NCBI RefSeq assembly: GCF_900113035.1
Contig: NZ_FONX01000001.1
Location: 248,001 to 312,000, forward strand
Source: Paracidovorax wautersii
Lineage (GTDB): Bacteria > Pseudomonadota > Gammaproteobacteria > Burkholderiales > Burkholderiaceae_C
Direction: 5' to 3'
Length of the DNA stretch: 64,000 bases
Shown here piece after piece: positions 10,768 to 22,513 of this stretch. The notes below the pieces were generated by a model that did not search any database, had not been told where the DNA came from, and was given only the letters and a program-made list of their open reading frames with translations. A program made the translations under genes and the position numbers. How positions within the stretch are numbered: position 1 is the stretch's first letter; every line of letters begins with the position of its first letter.

Positions 10768-10810
10768 AAAAAAAGCCGCATCGCCTTCGGGCGGTGCGGC
10801 TTTTGTTTTT
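10768..10810. terminator. Bidirectional terminator between argG and murB
   Basis: A 15-bp stem with one G-T pair (10771-10785 with 10790-10804) and a TTCG tetraloop has A-rich sequence before and TTTTGTTTTT after it. It would terminate argG on the plus strand and murB on the minus strand. Confidence 0.9.
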
Positions 10811-10838
10811 CCCGGCCTGTGTTGGCGCGGCCGGGCGG

Positions 10839-11912
10839 TCAGACGACCACCGGCTCGGGCTCCAGCCGGATGCCGAAGCGCTCATAGACGCTGGTCTGGA
10901 TGGCGCGGGCCAGGGTCATCACCTCGCCGCCGGTCACGCTGTCGGCGCCGCGGCCGCGGTTGACCAGCACCAGGGCCTGCTTCTCATAGACGCCGGCCTT
11001 GCCCACGCTCTTGCCCTTCCAGCCGCAGGCATCGATCAGCCAGCCCGCCGCCAGCTTGATGCTGCCGTCGGGCATGGGGTAGTGAACGATGCGCGGCTCG
11101 CGGGCGATGATGTCGGCGCATTGGTCCGCCGTGACGGTGGGGTTCTTGAAGAAGCTGCCCGCATTGCCCACCACGGCCGGATCGGGCAGCTTGGCGCGGC
11201 GCACCTCGCAGACCCAGTCGAACACCTGCTGCGGCGTGGGCATGTCCACGCCGGCTTCGACGCGCTTGCGCTCCAGGTCCAGGTAGCCCAGCTCGGGCTT
11301 CCAGGCCTTGGCGAGCAGGAAGCGCACGTGGGTGATGACGGCACGCCCCGCCAGCCCCATGCCGCGCGGCAGGCCGCCCTCCGCGCCCGCCGCCTGAGGC
11401 GCGTGCTTGAACACCGAATCGCGGTAGCCGAAGGCGCACTGCCCGGCGTCGAGCGAGAAGGCCTGGCCGGTGGCCAGGTCGATGGCGTCCAGCGAATGGA
11501 AGCGGTCCTGCAGCTCTACGCCATAGGCGCCGATGTTCTGCACGGGCGAGGCGCCCACGGTGCCGGGGATCATCGCCAGGTTCTCCAGGCCCGGATAGCC
11601 GTGGGCCAGGGTCCAGGCCACGGCCTCGTGCCAGACCTCGCCGGCGCCGGCCTCCACGATCCAGTGCCGGTCGGTTTCGGCCGCCAGGCGCAGGCCCTTG
11701 ATCTCCATCTTCAGCACCACGGGCTTGACGTCGCCCGTGAGCACGATGTTGCTGCCTCCGCCCAGCACGAAGACCGGCTGGCCGCCCAGTTCCGGGTCGG
11801 CCAGCAGCGCCTGCACGTCCTGCACCGATCGCGCACGCACCAGCGTCTGGGCACGCGCGACGATGCCGAAGGTATTGCAGGACTGAAGAGGGGCGTTTTT
11901 CTCGACTAACAT
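10839..11912 (-). CDS. murB: UDP-N-acetylenolpyruvoylglucosamine reductase
   Basis: FAD/NADPH enzyme making UDP-MurNAc, the second committed step of peptidoglycan precursor synthesis. The 357-residue protein has FAD-binding [14 protein letters not shown] at 47-60, [16 protein letters not shown] near 117-131 and the proton-donor serine S253 in [10 protein letters not shown]. The length and the extended YRDSVFK segment (about 163-169) fit the type I enzyme of E. coli. It is monocistronic, convergent with argG and divergent from the yajQ gene. Confidence 0.97.
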   Translation of the reverse strand: MLVEKNAPLQSCNTFGIVARAQTLVRARSVQDVQALLADPELGGQPVFVLGGGSNIVLTGDVKPVVLKMEIKGLRLAAETDRHWIVEAGAGEVWHEAVAWTLAHGYPGLENLAMIPGTVGASPVQNIGAYGVELQDRFHSLDAIDLATGQAFSLDAGQCAFGYRDSVFKHAPQAAGAEGGLPRGMGLAGRAVITHVRFLLAKAWKPELGYLDLERKRVEAGVDMPTPQQVFDWVCEVRRAKLPDPAVVGNAGSFFKNPTVTADQCADIIAREPRIVHYPMPDGSIKLAAGWLIDACGWKGKSVGKAGVYEKQALVLVNRGRGADSVTGGEVMTLARAIQTSVYERFGIRLEPEPVVV

Positions 11913-11977
11913 CGGCCGGATTGTCGCACCCGCCCCGCTGCGGGGCAGGGTTCCCCCCGTTTGCCGAGAGTGATGCC

Positions 11978-12463
11978 ATGCCTTCTTTTGATACCGTCTG
12001 TGAAGCCAACCTTGTTGAAGTGAAGAACGCCGTGGAAAACACGGCCAAAGAGATCGGCACCCGCTTCGACTTCAAGGGCACGTCCGCCGCCATCGAGATC
12101 AAGGACAAGGAAATCACGCTGTTCGGCGATGCCGAATTCCAGCTGCAGCAGGTCGAGGACATCCTGCGCAACAAGCTCACCAAGCGCAGCGTCGATGTGC
12201 GCTTCCTCGACATGGAAAAGCCCCAGAAGATCGGCGGCGACAAGGTCAAGCAAGTGGTCAAGGTGCGCAACGGCATCGAGAGCGAACTGGCCAAGAAGAT
12301 CCAGAAGCTCATCAAGGAAAGCAAGCTCAAGCTGCAGGCCGCCATCCAGGAAGAGAAAGTGCGCATCACCGGCGCCAAGCGCGACGACCTGCAGGCCGCC
12401 ATGGCCCTGCTGCGCAAGGAAGTGACCGACATCCCGCTGTCGTTCGACAACTTCCGCGACTGA
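11978..12463 (+). CDS. YajQ family nucleotide-binding protein
   Basis: This 161-residue protein of the YajQ (UPF0234) family starts [19 protein letters not shown] and contains [24 protein letters not shown] and the C-terminal PLSFDNFRD, all family hallmarks. Members are small two-domain proteins; in Xanthomonas a relative binds cyclic di-GMP and acts with a LysR regulator. No function is proven for this one. The ATG at 11978 was chosen over an earlier in-frame start because the family N terminus is nearly invariant. Confidence 0.93.
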   Translation: MPSFDTVCEANLVEVKNAVENTAKEIGTRFDFKGTSAAIEIKDKEITLFGDAEFQLQQVEDILRNKLTKRSVDVRFLDMEKPQKIGGDKVKQVVKVRNGIESELAKKIQKLIKESKLKLQAAIQEEKVRITGAKRDDLQAAMALLRKEVTDIPLSFDNFRD

Positions 12464-12484
12464 CGCCACGGCCCCACCCGCCCC

Positions 12485-13156
12485 ATGCCGACGCCCCGCC
12501 CCTCGATCCGCCGCCGGCAGGCTGCCTGGCCCTGGGCCATCGCTGGCTGCCTGGCCGCCCTGCCCCTGGCGGCAGGCGCCCAGGCGGTGGCCCTGAGCGG
12601 CATTCTCGGCAACCGCGCCCTGCTGGTGGTCGATGGCACGCAGCCGCGCAGCGTCGCGCCGGGCGAGACCTACCGGGGCGTGAAGGTGGTGTCGGTCGGC
12701 CGTGACGATGCCGTGGTGGAGGTGGCCGGCCAGCGCCACACGGTGGCCCTGGGCGCATCGCCGGTCAGCGTCCGCTCGGGCTCCGAGGGCCAGCGCATCG
12801 TGCTGCGCTCCGACGGCCGGGGGCATTTCACGGGCGACGGCGCCATCAACGGCCGCGCCATGCGCTACATGGTGGACACGGGCGCCACGGCGGTCGCCAT
12901 CGGCCAGCCCGATGCGGAGCGGCTGGGCCTACCCTTTCGCAGCGGCAAGCCGGTGATGATGAACACCGCCAACGGCACGACCCAGGGCTGGCGGATCACG
13001 CTGGACGTGGTGCGCGCGGGCGATGTGGACGTGCGCGCCGTGGACGCCGTGGTCGTCCCCCAGGCCATGCCCTACGTGCTGCTGGGCAACAGCTTCCTGT
13101 CGGCCTTCCACATGACGCGGGCCAACGACGAGATGGTGCTGGAAAAGCGCCGCTGA
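12485..13156 (+). CDS. Retropepsin-like aspartic protease, exported
   Basis: This 223-residue protein has an N-terminal signal or anchor segment (about 16-34) and a C-terminal retroviral-type aspartic protease domain. The catalytic motif is MVDTGATAVAIG with D131, and LLGNSFLSAF lies near the C terminus as the second hydrophobic signature. It fits the TIGR02281 / clan AA family of single-domain bacterial proteases, which would act as dimers in the periplasm. Residues 35-90 form a separate small domain of unknown role. Substrate unknown. It starts 21 nt after yajQ and ends 7 nt before the HD-domain gene. Confidence 0.88.
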   Translation: MPTPRPSIRRRQAAWPWAIAGCLAALPLAAGAQAVALSGILGNRALLVVDGTQPRSVAPGETYRGVKVVSVGRDDAVVEVAGQRHTVALGASPVSVRSGSEGQRIVLRSDGRGHFTGDGAINGRAMRYMVDTGATAVAIGQPDAERLGLPFRSGKPVMMNTANGTTQGWRITLDVVRAGDVDVRAVDAVVVPQAMPYVLLGNSFLSAFHMTRANDEMVLEKRR

Positions 13157-13163
13157 AGGCCCC

Positions 13164-14192
13164 ATGCCCGCGAACACGCACACGCCCCTCGCGCAGCCGG
13201 GTTCCGGCGCGCACGACGAGAACGAATACGAAGACCTGCTCGGCCTCTGGTCCGATCTGGAAACGGCCCTCTCCTGGCTGCTGCTGCACCCGCGGCTGGC
13301 CGAGGACTTCCCCGCCAAGCTGCGCCAGTGCGACCGCTGGCTGCAGGACCTGGTCGCGCACGACACCGACGCCGCGCTCTACCTGATGTTCCAACTGGCC
13401 GCCACCTCCACGGTGGGCTACAGCGCCTCGCACGCGCTGGTGTGCGGCACGCTCTGCCACATCATGGCCCAGGAACTGAAGCTGCCCTCCGTCGAGCGCG
13501 ACAGCCTGGTGCGGGCCGCCTTCACCATGAACATCGGCATGACGGCGCTGCAGGACGAACTGGCCCACCAGCGCGAGCGCCCCACGGCCGCGCAGCAGCG
13601 CGTGATCGACGCACACCCGCGCCTGGGCATGGAATTGCTGGAAGAGCTGGGCATCCGCGACGAGGTCTGGCTGGAGGTCGTGGGCCAGCACCATGCCGCA
13701 GGCGCCGACAGCGAGACGCGGGCCGCCCCTTTGCGCCTGCTGGGTGCCGAAGGCAGGCTCTGCCGCATCCTGGCCACCATCGACCGCTACGCGGCCATGA
13801 TCAGCCCACGCAAGTCGCGCATCGGCCGCAGCTCCACGGACTCGGTGCGCGCCATCGTCAGCCAGGACGCCGTGGACCAGAACGACGAGGTCGGCTTCGC
13901 CCTGGTGCGCCGGGTCGGCCTGTGCCCGCCGGGCACCTTCGTGCGCCTGGACAACGGCGACACCGCCGTCGTGCTGCGGCACGGCGACCGGCCCATGTAT
14001 CCGCTGGTCGCCAGCCTGCTCGACCGGCAAGGCGGGCAGCTGGCGCGGCCCGCGCTGCACCATACGGGCACCGGCAAGCCGCGCATCCAGTCGGCCCTGG
14101 CGCGCTCGGCCGTGCCGCTGGAGCTCAATCACCGCACGATGGTGCGGCTCGGCCTCTACGCCGCACGGCGCGGCCACGGGCTGGGCGCATGA
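13164..14192 (+). CDS. Degenerate HD/HD-GYP domain protein
   Basis: A 342-residue cytoplasmic protein. Residues about 85-230 resemble an HD-GYP phosphodiesterase: a first histidine (SASH, H90), [14 protein letters not shown] (H151) and QHH (H176-H177). However, the core HDIGK motif is replaced by MNIGM (122-126) and the GYP segment is absent, so metal binding and cyclic di-GMP hydrolysis are doubtful. The C-terminal part contains [29 protein letters not shown], the accessory segment often found in HD-GYP proteins of this group. It may be a sensor or binding protein rather than an enzyme. Confidence 0.7.
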   Translation: MPANTHTPLAQPGSGAHDENEYEDLLGLWSDLETALSWLLLHPRLAEDFPAKLRQCDRWLQDLVAHDTDAALYLMFQLAATSTVGYSASHALVCGTLCHIMAQELKLPSVERDSLVRAAFTMNIGMTALQDELAHQRERPTAAQQRVIDAHPRLGMELLEELGIRDEVWLEVVGQHHAAGADSETRAAPLRLLGAEGRLCRILATIDRYAAMISPRKSRIGRSSTDSVRAIVSQDAVDQNDEVGFALVRRVGLCPPGTFVRLDNGDTAVVLRHGDRPMYPLVASLLDRQGGQLARPALHHTGTGKPRIQSALARSAVPLELNHRTMVRLGLYAARRGHGLGA

Positions 14193-14247
14193 AGGCCTGC
14201 GCGGCGCACCCCACCTCGAACCTCCTGGGCCCCGCGGTCGGCACGCC

Positions 14248-15000
14248 ATGAAGCCCACCCTGCCGTGGCTGGAGCCCGAAGACCCCTTCCCCGCAGCCGC
14301 CAGCGCGTGGGACCACCGCTCGCCGGCACCGGGCCTGCTGGCCGCGGGCGGCCTGCTGGATGTGCCGCACCTGAGCGCTGCCTACCAGCAGGGCATCTTT
14401 CCCTGGTACAGCGCAGGCCAGCCCACGCTCTGGTGGAGCCCCGATCCCCGCATGGTGCTGCACGTGGCGGAGTTCAGGCTGCACCGCTCGCTGCGCAAGA
14501 CGCTGCAGCGCTTTCGCACCACACCGGTCCATGAGGTTTGCGTGGACCGCGACTTCAGCGCCGTGATCCATGCCTGCGCGCTCACGCCACGCGACGGGCA
14601 GTCGGGCACCTGGATCCTTCCCGAGATGGTGCGCGCCTACGAAGCGCTGCATGAGGCCGGCCACGCCCACAGCGTGGAGACCTGGATGGACGGCCGGCTG
14701 GCCGGCGGCCTCTATTGCGTCGCCTTCGGCCGGGCCGTGTTCGGCGAATCGATGTTCGCGCATGCCACCGATGCCTCGAAGATCGCGCTCTCGGCCCTGG
14801 TGGCGCTGTGCCGCGCCCAGGGCGCCGAGCGGATCGACTGCCAGCAGAACACGCGGCACCTGGCCTCGCTGGGAGCCCGCGAGATCCCCCGCAGCGCGTT
14901 CATCGACCACGTCGGGCGCGCACGGCAGGAGCCCCCCATGCAATGGGCTTTCCAGCCCCTATACTGGAGCGAGCTTCTGCCCGACACGCCCTTGGCATGA
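14248..15000 (+). CDS. aat: Leucyl/phenylalanyl-tRNA-protein transferase
   Basis: Adds Leu or Phe from aminoacyl-tRNA to proteins with N-terminal Arg or Lys, creating N-degrons read by ClpS/ClpAP. The 250-residue product shows the family pattern: [33 protein letters not shown], a [18 protein letters not shown] block and [17 protein letters not shown]. Its stop overlaps the start of bpt by four bases (ATGA), so the two transferases are translationally coupled. clpS and clpA are not in this window. Confidence 0.96.
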   Translation: MKPTLPWLEPEDPFPAAASAWDHRSPAPGLLAAGGLLDVPHLSAAYQQGIFPWYSAGQPTLWWSPDPRMVLHVAEFRLHRSLRKTLQRFRTTPVHEVCVDRDFSAVIHACALTPRDGQSGTWILPEMVRAYEALHEAGHAHSVETWMDGRLAGGLYCVAFGRAVFGESMFAHATDASKIALSALVALCRAQGAERIDCQQNTRHLASLGAREIPRSAFIDHVGRARQEPPMQWAFQPLYWSELLPDTPLA

Positions 15001-15749
15001 CGCAACTCAACGACCTTCCGCTGCAGACCCTGCAGTTCTACGCGACCGCCCCCTACCCGTGCAGCTACCTGCCCGACCGGCAGGCGCGCTCGCAGGTCGC
15101 CACGCCCAGCCATCTGATCCAGAACGACGTCTATACCGACCTCGTCGCCCGGGGCTTCCGCCGCAGCGGCATGTTCACGTACCGCCCCTACTGCGACGGC
15201 TGCCAGGCCTGCACGCCGCTGCGGGTGCTGGCCGACCGCTTCCAGCCCGATCGCAGCCAGCGCCGCGCCTGGCAGCGGCACCGCCATCTGCAGGCGCGCG
15301 TGCTGCGGCTGGGCTACGAGCCCGAGCACTACGCGCTGTACCTGCGCTACCAGAACACCCGCCATGCCGGCGGCGGCATGGACCACGACAGCATCGACCA
15401 GTACACGCAGTTCCTGCTGCAAAGCCGGGTGAACTCGCGCCTGGTCGAATTCCGCGAGCCCGAAGGCGCCGACGGCACGCCCGGCGCGCTCAAGATGGTC
15501 TCCATCCTCGACGTGCTGGGCGACGGCCTCTCGGCGGTCTATACCTTCTACGAGCCCGAGGCTCGCGCCAGCTACGGCACCTTCAACGTGCTCTGGCAGA
15601 TCGAGCAGGCACGCAGCTTGCACCTGCCCTACGTGTACCTGGGCTACTGGATCGAAGCCAGCCCGAAGATGAACTACAAGGCGCAGTACCAGCCGAACGA
15701 GGTCCGCGTGAAGGACGTCTGGCAGGCGGGGCCCGCACACCCCCGCTGA
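14997..15749 (+). CDS. bpt: Aspartate/glutamate leucyltransferase
   Basis: Transfers Leu to proteins with N-terminal Asp or Glu; it resembles eukaryotic Ate1 arginyltransferases in sequence but uses Leu-tRNA. The 250-residue product has the cysteine-rich N-terminal region (PYPCSYLP, then [15 protein letters not shown]) and the GNAT-like C-terminal half with [19 protein letters not shown]. The start is an ATG overlapping the aat stop. Assignment as Bpt rather than arginyl-transferring Ate follows the bacterial family; the sequence alone does not show which amino acid is used. Confidence 0.93.
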   Translation: MTQLNDLPLQTLQFYATAPYPCSYLPDRQARSQVATPSHLIQNDVYTDLVARGFRRSGMFTYRPYCDGCQACTPLRVLADRFQPDRSQRRAWQRHRHLQARVLRLGYEPEHYALYLRYQNTRHAGGGMDHDSIDQYTQFLLQSRVNSRLVEFREPEGADGTPGALKMVSILDVLGDGLSAVYTFYEPEARASYGTFNVLWQIEQARSLHLPYVYLGYWIEASPKMNYKAQYQPNEVRVKDVWQAGPAHPR

Positions 15750-15822
15750 CCGCGCCACCGCTCAGCGCAGCGACGCAAGCCAGGCAAAAGTGCACTTTCC
15801 ACTAGCGGCGCCGGCACACGGA

Positions 15823-15842
15823 TTTCATTTCATAAAATGAAA
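15823..15842. promoter_or_regulatory. Palindrome upstream of the IclR gene, candidate operator
   Basis: A perfect 8-bp inverted repeat, TTTCATTT and AAATGAAA with spacer CATA, ends 26 bp before the start of the IclR-type regulator. IclR-family dimers bind short palindromes near their own promoters, so autoregulation is plausible but untested. Confidence 0.45.
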
Positions 15843-15868
15843 GGCTGCCTGCAGCCTTCGCTACGCCC

Positions 15869-16681
15869 ATGAAAAAAAATCCTTCCGACGTTCAGTCCAA
15901 GCCCAGCGTGCAGGTGCTGGAGCGGATGTTCACCCTGATCGACGTGCTCGCTTCGCGCGAAGAGGCGATCTCGCTCAAGGAGATCAGCGAGAAGACGGGG
16001 CTGCATCCCTCCACCGCGCACCGCATCCTGAACGACCTGACCATCGGCCGCTTCGTGGACCGCCCCGAATCGGGCAGCTACCGCCTGGGCATGCGGCTTC
16101 TGGAACTGGGCAACCTGGTCAAGGCGCGGCTCAGCGTGCGCGATGCCTCGCTCGCGCCCATGCGCCAGCTGCACAAGCTGATCCAGCAGCCGGTCAACCT
16201 CAGCATGCGCCAGGGCGACGAGATCGTCTATATCGAGCGCGCCTACAGCGAACGCTCCGGCATGCAGGTCGTGCGCGCCATCGGGGGCCGCGCGCCCCTG
16301 CACCTCACATCGACCGGCAAGCTCTTCCTCGCGGCCGACGATCCGCAGCGCGTGCGCTCCTATGCCACCCGCACGGGCCTCGCCGGCCACACGCGCAACA
16401 GCATCACGCAATTGCCGATCCTGGAGCGCGAACTCGGCAAGGCGCGCCAGTACGGCATCGCCCGGGACAATGAAGAACTGGAACTGGGTGTGCGCTGCAT
16501 GGCCGCGGGCATCTTCGACGACCAGGGCCAGCTGGTGGCGGGTCTCTCGATCTCGGCTCCGGCCGATCGGCTGGACGAGGGCTGGCTGCCCAAGCTGCAA
16601 TCCACGGCGGATGCGATCTCCCAGGCCCTGGGATACGTGAACGGCCGGCGCACGGCGCTCACGCAAGCGATCGCTGAATAG
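15869..16681 (+). CDS. IclR family transcriptional regulator
   Basis: A 270-residue regulator: winged helix-turn-helix at about 14-75 (LKEISEKTGLHPSTAHRILNDL is its recognition region, given here in part) and an IclR effector domain at about 90-265. Conserved landmarks include HLTSTGKLFLA and the C-terminal VAGLSISAPADRL. No catabolic operon is adjacent, and the neighbour pbpG is convergent, so targets cannot be inferred. The palindrome at 15823-15842 makes autoregulation the simplest guess. Confidence 0.92.
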   Translation: MKKNPSDVQSKPSVQVLERMFTLIDVLASREEAISLKEISEKTGLHPSTAHRILNDLTIGRFVDRPESGSYRLGMRLLELGNLVKARLSVRDASLAPMRQLHKLIQQPVNLSMRQGDEIVYIERAYSERSGMQVVRAIGGRAPLHLTSTGKLFLAADDPQRVRSYATRTGLAGHTRNSITQLPILERELGKARQYGIARDNEELELGVRCMAAGIFDDQGQLVAGLSISAPADRLDEGWLPKLQSTADAISQALGYVNGRRTALTQAIAE

Positions 16682-16811
16682 CCAGACCAGGAAGATGGCG
16701 AGCTTCTGCTGGCGCCCCTTCTGCAAAAAGGGCGCAGAGCTCCCTTGATGTGCCGCCCAGGCCCCGGGCGGCTGCGGCAGAAGGCCTGCCGCGTGAATCA
16801 CTCAACGGGAT

Positions 16812-17915
16812 TTACTTCATCGAAGGCGTCGAAACGCCGGCGTGAAAGCTCTTCTCGCTGCCCAGCGCCGGCAGCGATTCCACCCAGTTGCGCACCCGCT
16901 CGGCATCGCCCAGGCGGCTGAACTTGCCTGCGGAATCGAGGAACACCATGATCAGCTTGCGGCCGGCGATCTTGGTCTGCATCACCAGGCAGCGGCCGGC
17001 TTCGGAGATGTAGCCGGTCTTCTGCAGGCCGATGTCCCAGTTGGGGTTCTTCACCAGGCGGTTGGTGGTGTTGAACTGCAGGGTGCGGTGGCCGACTTCG
17101 ACGGCGTAGCTGGGCGACGTGGTCAGTTCACGCAGCAGCGGATCGCCGTGGGCCACGTTCACCAGCGTCGCCAGATCGCGTGCGCTGGACTGGTTGTGGC
17201 TCGACAGGCCGGTGGGCTCCACGTAGTGGGTTTCGGTCATGCCCAGCAGCTTGGCCTTGAGGTTCATCTGAGCCACGAAGGCGTTCAGGCCACCGGGGTA
17301 GGTGCGGCCCAGGGCGTGGGCGGCACGGTTCTCGCTGGACATCAGCGCCAGGTGCAGCAGTTCGCCGCGCGTGAGCGTGGTGCCCACACGCAGGCGCGAG
17401 CTGCTGAACTTCTCCATGTCCACGTCTTCCTGCGTGATGGTGATGGGTTCGTCCATCGGCAGGCGGGCCTGGGAGATCAGCAGGCCGGTCATCAGCTTGG
17501 TGATCGAGGCGATCGGCAGCACGGCGTGGTCGTTCTTGCTGAGCAGCACTTCGTTCGTGTCCTGGTCCACCACCAGGGCCACGCTGGACTTCAGGTCGAG
17601 CGGATCGGTCACCTGGTGCAGGCCGGCCTGCTGGCCGAAGGACTGGCGTTCAGGCACGAAGGCCGCGGCGCGCACCGGGGAGGCAGCGCTGCGCGAGACG
17701 ACGCGCGTCGCCTTGACACGCGTCACGGTCTTGCGCGACACCTTGGTGGAGGAGCTCGCCACCGCACGCTTGGCCGTCGCCGAAGTGGCATGTTTCTTCA
17801 CCACGACCTTCTTGCGCTCGGCCGCGTGGGCACCGGGAGAGACGAGCGCGACGCTGAGAGCGAGGAAGGCCAGGGCGTGGGCGAAACGGGCGGCGATGCC
17901 GGGGCGTGCATGCAT
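16812..17915 (-). CDS. pbpG: D-alanyl-D-alanine endopeptidase (PBP7-like)
   Basis: Periplasmic low-mass penicillin-binding protein that cuts D-Ala-meso-DAP cross-links. The 367-residue precursor has a signal peptide (about 1-32), a basic Lys/Ser/Ala/Thr-rich linker (about 33-85), and a serine peptidase S11 domain with SITK (S137-K140), SEN (194-196) and KTG (299-301). The basic linker is longer than in E. coli PBP7 and may bind teichoic-like or cell-wall anions; that is speculation. The ATG at 17915 was chosen because it gives a compact signal peptide. It lies downstream of the leuA terminator. Confidence 0.92.
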   Translation of the reverse strand: MHARPGIAARFAHALAFLALSVALVSPGAHAAERKKVVVKKHATSATAKRAVASSSTKVSRKTVTRVKATRVVSRSAASPVRAAAFVPERQSFGQQAGLHQVTDPLDLKSSVALVVDQDTNEVLLSKNDHAVLPIASITKLMTGLLISQARLPMDEPITITQEDVDMEKFSSSRLRVGTTLTRGELLHLALMSSENRAAHALGRTYPGGLNAFVAQMNLKAKLLGMTETHYVEPTGLSSHNQSSARDLATLVNVAHGDPLLRELTTSPSYAVEVGHRTLQFNTTNRLVKNPNWDIGLQKTGYISEAGRCLVMQTKIAGRKLIMVFLDSAGKFSRLGDAERVRNWVESLPALGSEKSFHAGVSTPSMK

Positions 17916-17961
17916 CAGAGTGCTCCAAGCGGGAAAAAATTGTGTATCAGTGTACGAAATC

Positions 17962-18002
17962 AAAAAAAGTCGCGCAAGATCAAGGCCTTGCGCGACTCTT
18001 TT
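17962..18002 (-). terminator. Intrinsic terminator after leuA
   Basis: On the minus strand an 11-bp stem AGTCGCGCAAG/CTTGCGCGACT (17997-17987 with 17978-17968) is followed by seven T. Confidence 0.9.
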
Positions 18003-18032
18003 AGAAACTGCCTGAAATTATAAATTTGCGGA

Positions 18033-19571
<1,539 letters not shown>

Positions 19572-19647
19572 TCTTTTGCTCCTCTGGTGGGGTTCCGCTC
19601 GCCGGGGCGGCACTGCGATGTGCCACTGCGACTGGGCTCGTCGCACA

Positions 19648-19681
19648 GACAAAAGGCCCGCTGCGGGGGCAGGCGGGCCTT
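19648..19681 (-). terminator. Intrinsic terminator between pssA and leuA
   Basis: On the minus strand a 9-bp stem AAGGCCCGC/GCGGGCCTT (19681-19673 with 19661-19653) runs into TTTTGTC. It most simply ends pssA transcription. Confidence 0.75.
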
Positions 19682-19745
19682 GGGGTTTTGCGCTCGGGCG
19701 CCCGGCGGCATAGCCGGGCAATGTAGCACAACGGATGGCGGCTAT

Positions 19746-20582
19746 TTACTTGTGCAGGCCGCGCTCGTCCGGCTCGTCGGTGGAGATGCTGATGACGCTG
19801 CTGTGCTGCCCCTTGGCCTTGCGCCAGGCATAGACGCCGTAGCCCGAGAGGCCATACAGCACGAACACGCTGAAGAGCACGGTCGGCGGATGGATGTTGA
19901 TGACGGCGATCACCAGCGCGATGAGCACGATGGCGGCGAACGGCACGCTGCGCTTCATCTGGATGTCCTTGAAGCTGTAGAACGGCACGTTGGTCACCAT
20001 GGTGAGGCCGGCATACAGCGTGAAGCCGAAGGTGATCCAGGTGATCTGCGTCCAGCTGAGCCAGGCGTCGTCGACGCCGGGCTGCACGCCGATGGCCGTC
20101 ATCAGCCAGATGAAGCCGGCCACCAGCGCCGCCGCCGCAGGCGATGGCAGGCCCTGGAAGTAGCGCTTGTCCACCACGCCGGTGTTGACGTTGAAGCGCG
20201 CCAGCCGCAGCGCAGCGCAGGCGCAATAGACGAAGGCAGCGATCCAGCCCCAGCGCCCCAGGCCGCGCAGCGACCATTCGTAGGCGATGAGCGCAGGTGC
20301 CGCGCCGAAGGACACCATGTCGGAGAGCGAGTCCATCTGCTCGCCGAACGCGCTCTGGGTGTTGGTCATGCGCGCGACGCGGCCGTCGAGGCTGTCGAGC
20401 ACCATGGCGCAGAAGATGCCGACGGCCGCCATGTCGAAGCGGCCGTCCATCGCCATCACGATGGCGTAGAAGCCGCCGAACAGCGCGGCCAGGGTGAAGA
20501 GGTTCGGCAGGATGTAGATGCCCTTGCGCCGCCGGCGCACCAGCACGTCCGCCGAGCGCGCACCCTCATTTTCTTTATGCAT
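19746..20582 (-). CDS. pssA: CDP-diacylglycerol-serine O-phosphatidyltransferase
   Basis: Makes phosphatidylserine, the precursor of phosphatidylethanolamine, in the inner membrane. The 278-residue product has the complete CDP-alcohol transferase motif D66-G67-x2-A70-R71-x8-G80-x3-D84-x3-D88 and about seven or eight hydrophobic segments, so it is the integral-membrane type II enzyme unlike the peripheral E. coli PssA. The ATG at 20582 was preferred to the TTG one codon earlier. The pssA-leuA-ilv neighbourhood is common in betaproteobacteria. Confidence 0.94.
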   Translation of the reverse strand: MHKENEGARSADVLVRRRRKGIYILPNLFTLAALFGGFYAIVMAMDGRFDMAAVGIFCAMVLDSLDGRVARMTNTQSAFGEQMDSLSDMVSFGAAPALIAYEWSLRGLGRWGWIAAFVYCACAALRLARFNVNTGVVDKRYFQGLPSPAAAALVAGFIWLMTAIGVQPGVDDAWLSWTQITWITFGFTLYAGLTMVTNVPFYSFKDIQMKRSVPFAAIVLIALVIAVINIHPPTVLFSVFVLYGLSGYGVYAWRKAKGQHSSVISISTDEPDERGLHK

Positions 20583-20620
20583 CAAATTGGCCTCCAGCGC
20601 ATGCCGGACCTGGGCATGGC

Positions 20621-20637
20621 GCTATCAAAATCATACT
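20621..20637. repeat. Divergent 17-mer of the GCTAY-N7 family
   Basis: GCTATCAAAATCATACT lies in the spacer between pssA and ilvC. It shares GCTATCAAAA with element 1 at 10746 but ends ATACT instead of ATAGC, so membership is tentative. Confidence 0.35.
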
Positions 20638-20721
20638 CATCGGCACCGACTGCCAGCGCGCGAAGTGCGCAGTGTAGGGCTTGTGGCGGGCTCGGCCGGG
20701 CCCCGAACCCGTGCGCCCATG

Positions 20722-20748
20722 AAAAAGGCCACCGCAAGCGGTGGCCTT
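20722..20748 (-). terminator. Intrinsic terminator after ilvC
   Basis: A long stem AAGGCCACCGC/GCGGTGGCCTT (20725-20735, 20738-20748) is followed on the minus strand by five T. It closes the ilvI-ilvH-ilvC unit. Confidence 0.9.
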
Positions 20749-20790
20749 CGAAGTCGCGGCGCCCGGGGGCGCCGGCAGGTGGAGACGCGA

Positions 20791-22363
<1,573 letters not shown>

Positions 22364-22450
22364 GGATGCAGATTCCTCTTTTTGCTGCCCTCCCCCGGCG
22401 CCGGTAAGCGTCGGGCTTGGCAGGCAATAGATTCGTCGATTCTTCGAAGT

Positions 22451-22500
22451 GATTTTGCTATCTATTCGATAGCTGATAGCGCTTGATGGACAAGCGCTGC
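22451..22500. repeat. Comamonad-type hairpin repeat (element 2)
   Basis: Composite of two inverted repeats inside the ilvI-ilvH gap: GCTATCTATTCGATAGC (22457-22473) and AGCGCTTG/CAAGCGCT (22478-22485, 22491-22498). The same two-part order occurs at 40285 and, reversed, at 10720. Located between co-transcribed genes, it would form hairpins in the ilv mRNA. Confidence 0.75.
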
Positions 22501-22513
22501 AGACCGATTCGCC

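Noticed and set aside
19572-19745. Leucine attenuator in front of leuA
   Set aside because: The hairpin-plus-T-run is clear, but only about 64 nt separate it from the pssA stop and no Leu-rich leader peptide is visible. A plain pssA terminator is the simpler reading.
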